NCBI GenBank assembly: GCA_023333565.1
Contig: JAJKFH010000102.1
Location: 992,001-1,056,000 of the forward strand
Length of the DNA: 64,000 bases
Direction of reading: 5' to 3'
Source of the DNA: Puffinus mauretanicus
Lineage: Eukaryota; Chordata; Aves; Procellariiformes; Procellariidae
Both the position numbers and the translations under genes were made by a program. Shown here in pieces: positions 46,301-55,300 of the stretch (positions are counted from its first letter, which is position 1; each line of letters begins with the position of its first letter). The notes beneath the pieces were generated by a model, which was not told the DNA's origin, searched no databases, and saw nothing but the letters and a program-made list of their open reading frames with translations.

Positions 46301-49300
46301 AGCTGTCCCAGCTGTGTCCCCTCCCAGCTCCTTGTGCACCCCCAGCCCACTCGCTGGTGGGGTGGGGTGAGGAGCAGAAAAGGCCTTGGCTCTGTGTAAG
46401 CCCGGCTCAGCAGTAACTAAAACATCCCTGAGCTATCAACCCTGTTTCCAGCACAACTCCAAAACATAGCCCCATACTAGATACTATGAAGAAAATCAAC
46501 TCTATCCCAGCCAAAACCAGCACACATGCAGGATACAAATGTATCATGTGTATGGAAATGGCTGTTACAGCTGGAGGGGTTACTCAGCTAGATACTGTCC
46601 CTTATTTCTCAGAGAGGTCAAGAATACTGCTGGAGACAGTGTCTTCTGATTGAAGGATAGCCACTGGGAACAGTATCCTTTCAGAATGCTCCAGCCAGAT
46701 CTGCAACAGTATATACCCACAATGTACTTCATAAGCAGATTTATCAAGTCCATGGACATACATGGTTAATTGTACAGTGCTCATGGTAAAGCTCAGTGCA
46801 ACTTGCTCTTGCATAACTCCTTTGAGGTTTAGTTGGCTGAACTTTACTTTTCATAAGTCATTTGATAATATGTAGAATACAAAAAAAAATGGGAGGAATA
46901 TAAAAAAATTATGTTAGGCACACCAATAACAGACGGACTGGGCTCCTAGCTGAGAAACAAGTTCTCATCAGATAGGAAAAAACAGGGAGGGGAACAAAGG
47001 AAGAAAAAAATTGCTTTTGGATGAGAATAAAGAGGAATGTATTGTTATCATTTGCAGCCACAGAGCGATGCATCTTTTTGTTTTTTTAGCTATTCTTTGC
47101 TGTTGGCGACTACGGGGACACCTTTCCCTGCAGCTGGCCAAGCATCTGAGTCAGTTGCTCCCACAGGAGAGATAATGTCCCTGTTTGTACTCTGTGCGAG
47201 TGAGGCAAGAGGAAGCGCTTTAAAACGACCCTGCCCCACCCTGGCTGTAAACACCTGAGTTCACCACCACGCTGGCCCGCATCTGAACCCCGAGCCTGTT
47301 CCCCCTCCTGGGGATCTGTAAGAGAACTGCCATTTTGCCATGGCCCAAAACAGTGAACACCGTAAGACTGACCTAGTTCAGTAACTCAGGGTGATGCCTG
47401 GAGGCTTGTGGCGGAAGGTAGCGCAGAGGGGTTTGGAAACGAATCAGACGGCTACTCAGCTCAACATCGCTAACCAAAAGCTAACCTAATTAGTAGCCAC
47501 CAAGATCTGTTGCCATCTGCTCTTGACTTGCCTGTCTGAGCCTGGTCCTGAGTTTAAATCTCTGCACAAAGATACAGATCTACAGCGTGTCTGCAACGCT
47601 GTCCACATCAGAGATGGCTTTAGTTATCTCTTTTTTTTCACGGTCTCAGCAGAATAAATTGAGCATTAGATCAGCTCAGAGATGAAACACACCTCTTGCT
47701 ATACTTAGTAGCTCAGGCTAGGATGAAGTGGGCAGCTCCATCTTCTCTGGTTTCTGGGGACAGAGACCTCCAGGACTCTCAGTTCTCTGTATCTGTTCCC
47801 CCCATTTGGCTCACTAGCATTCATAATCTGTCGTTTTGTGGACCACACCCCGTCAGAGGTCTCTTCTGGGGCTGCACGCCTCTTTTTTTTTTTTTTTCTT
47901 CTCTCCTTCATGATTTTCTCCCTATACTTAAGTAGTTATTTTTTGGTGTGTTTGGATTTTTTGTTTGGTTGTTTTCTTTTTCTGTTTCTGGGATGCTGAA
48001 GATAACGCCTCCTCTGAGCATGTGTTAGCTTTTTCATTTTGGTAGGCCCATCTCTCTTTCCCCCAAGATCTGTGTAGCTGCACCTGGATATGAGTAGTTT
48101 TCTCCCTCAAACTCCGTTGCACCCTGGCTCCTCATCTGAGAAGGAGGGAAGAGGGGCTTTTATTGTGCTGGTGGACTTTGCCCATCCCTTTCTGGATCTG
48201 AATAGGCCAGCATTATTTCACAAGTGCTAAATCCACTCACAATGGTTTTAAATGGTTGAGCTGCTGAGCCAGCTGAACAGCAAACACCAGAGGGGAAACC
48301 ACATTTTGTGAGCGCTTCAGATTCCTTCAGACTGTACGTGGAGCCATTAAGAGCAAAGTAAAAGCCCTTTAACACAACTCCCTTCGGCAACTTTTTCACA
48401 GCCATATGCCAAAAATGGGGGCTGGCTAAGGAATTGGTCCGGAATCAGCTCCCAAGAATCTAGCATGTGAAGATGAAGATGGAGTTCAAATCTGTTTCTG
48501 TTAAAAGGGAGGAAAACATCGGCCTATTATATTTTCTTGTAGTATATTAATCCTTTGCTGGATGTCTCTCTGATCAGTGTGGATTGCCAGTAGAGGTATC
48601 ACCATGGGCAAAAGATGAAAAAAACCCCAGATGCTTACGTTATGCAGGAATATTTTTTATTGTATTTGTGTTTTCCTTATTCTTCACGTCTTCAGCTAAC
48701 ATGACCAGCCAAAAAATATCCAAGAATGCAAACAATTATCCCATTGCAGTAAGATGGATGAAGGCCTATCTAAAGGAGCTACTATTTCTGTCTCTGTCCA
48801 GACTTGTGAAGACAAGGGACTTAATTCTTCCTTAGAAGACATAATTGCATATTCCCTAAATGAGTTCTTTCACAATGATCTGGGTTAGCTTAGACACTCA
48901 GTAATGGAGGTTTCCTAGCCCAGACAGTCTTGATAGAGTAATTACTTTGAGCAGTTGCATTGAGGGAGCACTAATAATTGATGGTGGCGGCGAGGATGAA
49001 CCTTCCCCCTTCAGCACTTCAGCTCCAGTCAGCAAAAAATGTGTGGCCACAGCCTGAAATCACACAGGGACATGCAGTAACATTTCATCTTGAATCAGCT
49101 AAAAAAAGGTGCAAGCTTAAAGTAGAATAGTTGCATCAAGAACCTGTATGGTCATTCTGAGTCAGAATTTATGTTTAATGTAATTTAGCTTGTTTCACTT
49201 TGGCTTTGGGGTTTGCTTCCTACACCAACATGGTTGAGCATGACTCTTGCTCCACCAAGAAAGAGGTGCAAACACAGCTGCATGCCTGAACTTTTGAAAG

Positions 49301-52300
49301 TGTGTCAAAATTTGTTTCCAATTGATGTTGAAGTTACATTCAGCAGGGAAGGAATTATGTTTGGTTTCTTAGTGACAGCTTCAGTTAATATTCTTCTTTA
49401 CATTGTGTGAAGTAACAGAGCGGTCTCTGATGACTAAATAAAACAATCTTTAACACTTTCTTCAAAAAATAGTGGAGATTAAGAATTTAGCCAGTGAGAA
49501 GTAGAGATGAAACCACACAACACACTGCTGCTCCATGGCAATCCACCCATCCAAACAGAGATGCTCAGTCTTTCCTTCCTGCTCCTGTCACTTTCTACTT
49601 GTGTGTTCTTGGGTACATCAGTGGTCATTTAACTGTCTCTACCTTGACTTAATATCTGTAAAATAGCAGGAAAACACCTCTTGCTCCATGTGGGGATTGT
49701 GAAGTTAAATTCACTGATATTTATAAAACGCTTGTAGAACTAGGGACAGCAGAACTTGATTCTCACACAAGTTCTGTGAGAGTATGGAGTATTGCTGTGT
49801 TGTTATTTTCTGCAGAAACATTCCTTCAGTAAAACACAGGTTCCAGAAGAATGCGTGGTTGCCCTTTGGCTCTTGTTAGATTGATAGGAGCAGTTATTTT
49901 TCTCACATAACAAAGGTCTGTGGTGAATTTGGGGCTTTTTTTTTAATCCCCCAAAATATTATTTGGATTTGTGTGAGTGCAAAGAGAAAACTGAAAATAT
50001 GCATAAATATTTCCAAAAATTAAAAACCTAACAAAAAACATAAAAACCTAAAGAAAAAAAAAAGAGCCTGAACAATCCACAAACCAGTACATCATCTCAT
50101 TTTCTTGTTCTCATTTCTCTAAACCTGCTGACAGGATTCCCCCAGAATTTCCAGCACTTGCTGAACCTTGACCCAGGCAGTTTCATGAGAAATCTCTTCC
50201 CCAAGGGTTATTTTGGATAGAAAGTTCTAAGATCCTGAGTATAATGGTTTTCACAGCTGTAATTATAGAGTCACACATCTGATTCATGTAATTTGACAGG
50301 GAATTATAACTTGCCTGGTTCAAAGGAGTGTGTCAAGGTGTATGGTAGCTGGTGAGGTGAATCTTGCAGCATCTGCACATGGGCTCCTCCATTCATTCTG
50401 GTGTCCAGTTCAAATGTTTCTGTTACGTGTTTATATACCTGGGGCAATCTAGACTACAGTAGTGGAGCTCATTTCTTGTATTCACTTTTCTCAGTAAAGG
50501 GCTGAGAAATGGGCTGAAGCCTTCCATTTTTAGTGGCTAAATGAGCAGAGGTGCTGTACCTGTTTGTCAGCTGGGGGCAAACAGAGAAGCAGGTGCATGG
50601 TTCAGCTCTCAGGTTTGGGCTGGAATGAAGCTGAGGGAGGCAACTTTTTGACAAAAGATGCAAAAATCGGTTTAGCCGTGGTTTAACAGGTACTTCACAT
50701 TGCAGAGGACTCCCACTCACAAAGATGTCTCAGTGGGAGGTTTTGCTGTTGGCCAGCCAGGAGAACCACGTGTTGCCACCACCATAACCAGGATTATGAT
50801 TATTCACTAAATAAAACCCACTCCTTGTGCACTCAAATCTGCAAGGTGCAAGTGTGGGTGAGATGTAGCTGTATCTCAATGTGTGAAACAGGTACGCGGT
50901 GAGAGATGGTGCCCCTAAAGGTTGTGGCTGAGGAGGAGATGGTGGAACAAGGGGAAGGGGGTCCCGCTGGTGGCCGATGCACAGGTGCTGTGAGTGGGCC
51001 AGGCCAAGCTGGTGGTGTGGCACGGGGGCGGCATGAGGGTTGTCCTGGGATGGTTTGGTTTGGCTGCTAGCTGACCTTGTCCTCCAAACAGGGTGTAGCT
51101 GTGCTGACTTGCTGCCACTCTCAGTGGGGCATGGGGCCCCTACCATGTAATGCCCTGAGTGTCCCCTCGGCCCCCAGTGCTGCACAGGCACCATCTTGTC
51201 ACCCCAGGTCCTGTGCCACTTCACCCCCTTCCCAGCCCCGCGGGGAGACCCCATGCTTCCTGGGCCTTGCTCCCTCTCTGCTCTCCCTGCTTCAGTTGTA
51301 CGAGCTTTATAAAGTAGGCACAGAAATCTGTTATTATTAATAAACTTTTGTAGCTGCCAACCTCTGGGGTCCTCTTCCCTTGCCTCAGGGGAGGTGGCAG
51401 CACCCCCTAACCCAAGTGACTCTCTCCCTCCCAATCTCCTCTTCAGAAACGTCTGGGCTTCCTCAGATTACTTTTATACAGCCCATTTCCCCTCCCTCGC
51501 AACTTTGACCGTTTCTAGCTGTGACCCAAGCTCTGGCTCTGCGGTGGTTATCAGACATGGAGGCGAGGTGCTGCGCACGCTGGTCTTCCCTACAAGGCAG
51601 TGGGGGAAAATGTCCAGTAATTTACTGTTATGGCAGCCCCAGCTCTGAGTGAAACTCCTATGTCTAGTGCCGCATGTTGTAGACCAGCATGCGTTGTCGC
51701 TGTGGACCTATGTGCAGCTGCAGGCAGAGCCTCTCATGGAGCCCCAGGAGGTCTGGGTATCCCTCGTCCCTGCGAGGCTGAAGAGGCAGCACCACTCGTA
51801 CGGCAACTTCACCCCCTGCCGCAGCGGGCCTGGGGTCCGAATGCTCTGCAGTCAGTGGCCTCTGGCAGCACAGCCTCCTTTCTGTAGATTGTAGCACTGG
51901 CAGGCAACCTTTTAGATACATGAGAGGAAATGAGGACTCTTCTAACGGCAGGCCATGGTTTTTTCTTTCTGTTGCAGGGTTATCTTAATCCTACCCTAAA
52001 CCTAAACCCAGCGGAAGAATCCTATTTAACAACAGTCCCTTGTACTCTTCTGTGGGAGGCCTCTGCAAGCCTGCTGCTTCAGTGAGAGCAGGTTTACTGA
52101 CCGATGGGTCAGTCAGGCTAATTCACTATTTGATATGCTCCCAACAGCCCCTTTGCCCCCTTTCCCTTCTCTGCCTTCACATGCAGGGCTTCACGACGGA
52201 CATGGCCTGCCCGGTGCGCAGCATGGGACCAGGCTCCCTCCCTCAGAAAGACATTGATACTTCTCTTTCACCACCCCTCAACAAGGTGGAGTGCAAGGGA

Positions 52301-55300
52301 TCAGATCAGCCTCCGGTGTCAGGCCGCCGATTTCCATGGGATAACTCCGAGGGTACATTTGACCCCACATGTGCCTCATTTTCCCCAGATACCATAAAAC
52401 CTGGGGTCCAGTTTCTCAAGATGAGAAAATACCACCCCCATGTTTGGGAAGGGCATAAGTGAAGGTTCACCCTAAGTGGTATGGCTGACCGTGTCCAGGT
52501 AGAGTAGGCAGAAGGGATGTATAGAGGAGAGGAGAAATGCCACATCTGACTATAGAACAAAGGACCAATTAGTACTGACTGTAAGAAAAAGTCTCCTCCT
52601 TCTCAGCGTGTTGTGACCGAGCTGTCTGTCTTCTAGTGTGAGTGTTACTGGTTTCTGGGACCAGCGTGGGTAATGCTACGCAAACTTGCAGGTCCCTGCA
52701 GCTAGAGAAGAGCATAGGATCGTTCTTGCTCCTAAGTGTGATACCCTATTTCACACCTGTCTTTTGAGCAACTTGGGCACGGTGAACCTCTGCCTAACTC
52801 TCTAGGGCTGTAAACCCTGTAAAGGCTTTTTCTCAAGTAGCAGTCCGAAATCTTGCAATCTGAGTGACGTCCGCTAATGACAGCAATTATTGCTACTGTT
52901 TGGGCCTTCCCTGCTTCTTCCACTGGTTACAGCCAGACTTGGACCTTCAGCTAACTGATCTGAAGTGAGGGGTAGCTGCCACCGAAAGGAGAGATCCTGC
53001 TGCCTCTACATGCTCTCATGGCCACGCAGTCTTAGTCATTTGCAGTTGTCTGATCCTCCTGAGAACCACTGCAGGACAGCAAACCAGAACACTAACCCTG
53101 CCAAAAAGTGGTTAGTTTTCTCTGAGTTTAGCTCTCTGAACCAGCTTTACCAGGGTCAAACGAATGGCACAGGCAGTGGAGTGTACCCCTGAGAGTAGGG
53201 AGTGTTTGAGGGGCTGCAGTAACTGGGTTAGTTTAGTTAAAAACACAGGGAGATAAGTTCCTCGAACTCTTGATGGTTGAGTTGCACACACCGTATAGGG
53301 ATATCACAGGGATGGCTCTTTCTGAAGCACTCATGATTTTCTTTCTGAAAGGCTCTTTCTCTCTCTCAGTGCAGACTGTCATTACCCAGGCCCAACTTAC
53401 AGAACCCAAATAAAGCCACTGAAGTCCCTCGGGGCAGAGACACTGCTCGGTTGGTGACATTAGACTGCCACCGTCCTAGGAAACCGCTGAAGGAGAGTAA
53501 AGGTCCTACGGCACTAGAAAGCACAAGCTGGCTGCTACTGCAGAAGCGGGCACATACGTGCCCAAGCCAAGAACTTGTAAGCACATCACAGCCTCGAGGC
53601 ACAAGTTAGAGCCACAAAAAACCACAAAACCAAAAGTCTAACTCAGTTGTGAACACACTCGCTGCATCTCCTCATCAGGCCTAGACTGAAAGTGGGATGT
53701 GGGAGATGGGATTTACAGTGGTAAGTGGGACTTTCCATTTGTTTTGTGGGCATTTTGGAAAAGTCCCCACTGTCAGGCCTACAGCTAACGCTATTTATCT
53801 CCGTCCAAAATCTTCCTGCTGTAGATCTGGTCAAAAACTGAGCAGTGGAAGTAAATTATTCAATTATTTAAAGCCTTTTTTCCTTGCAAGTTGCTTGTAA
53901 ACCTGTCTTTATTTCCACAGATGTATTTTGCATTCGAAGTATTCCCCAAACAGCTTCTGCCAAAAAATTTCAGTGTAGGGTCTATTTTCCAGAATGATTA
54001 TTTTATCTGTTTACTCTTTTCACTTTTGATATGTGAACGATTCCCTAAATGGTGAGGTATTATTTCTGCTTCTCGTCCCAGAGGATTGTAAATTTTTTAA
54101 TCCAAAGGATAAGCAACCATAAAAAGAAAGATATAGCCTCTTTTGCAACAAGAATATGGATGACATTCATCCGGCGCACATCCCTTAAACTCCCATTTAT
54201 ACAGAACATAACACCCATTCATGAATAAGAAAGTATAAAAATACAAACTTAAAACTCCAGAGCCATTCAGTATCAGCCCCAATCTTTGCTCCGTTCTGCA
54301 ATATTCATCTGGCGCTCTGACAGACTTAGCCGTGGCAATAACGTGTGAGTGTTACTGATTTCAGCTGTCCACAGACTTCCCCTGGCTACTGCCGCTGTGG
54401 TGGGAGTGGTGGAACGGATGTTGTCCCAGTCGCTCCCATTCACAGTCTGGTACATTAGCTTAAATCACCGATGAAACAGGGTTGTGTTAAGATGCCAGAT
54501 CGTGAACTGCAGCAGATGAGGTACACAGCTAAACAGATTTAATGGGTCTTTTGCTGCTGAAAAGAACCATCCTGTATGTCTCCCTCCCCCTCTCTCCCCC
54601 CTGCAAATCTCTATGGAAGGGTTGGAGGCGAGAGCCAGGGGGAATAATAGCATAAAGAAGTGCAGATAAATCAGCCAGAGTGTGGCTATCAAAGCCATAC
54701 TTCTATTCTAATTTATAAACCTTTGTTTCCTGAAGTAAAAAGAAATTGGTGATGGGATCTTGTTGTGGATTTTTATTTGTTTCTATCGCGAAGGTGTTTT
54801 TCTGATCCCAGCTATCTCAGGATATACTCTGTTATATCTCATCAGGTTACTGGTCTGCCTGCCTGGTTTCTCGTCAGTGGCAGATACTTAATAGGGGAAG
54901 GTGAAAGTTTCACTTGGAAGCCACAAGTAGAGATGTCTGGGAAGAAAAATGCATAATTCAAATTAATTCACGTTAAAGTTTTATCTTTTAATAGGTAAAT
55001 TAATCTTTTTAATTAGAAGATTTTAATTCAAGTTTTATCTTTTGTTTCAGCAGTTGGCTGGCTGGCATAGATCTGCTGAGGCTGCTCTATAGCCTTGTGG
55101 CTTTTTTTTCCATTTCAGCACCATTTCCTTTTAGCATCTCTCTGTGCACAGTTTGAGGTCTTGTTAGTCTTCCTAGAAGTCAGAACTGGAAAACAGACTC
55201 CTTTGAAACACAGGGAACAAGAGAATTTTTGTGAGGGAGAAAGTGAATTAATGGGAAATACTTCTTGCTGTTAAAAAGCAAGTCCTAGGTCCCACTTACG

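Noticed and set aside
52368..52405. GTGCCTCATTTTCCCCAGAT as a MIR core
   Set aside because: Too short to call; no flanking MIR landmarks found.
54273..54455. Minus-strand frame [16 protein letters not shown] considered as a NINJ2 alternative first exon
   Set aside because: No phase-0 donor with ninjurin-like N-terminal sequence; the exon at 57885-57917 matches instead.
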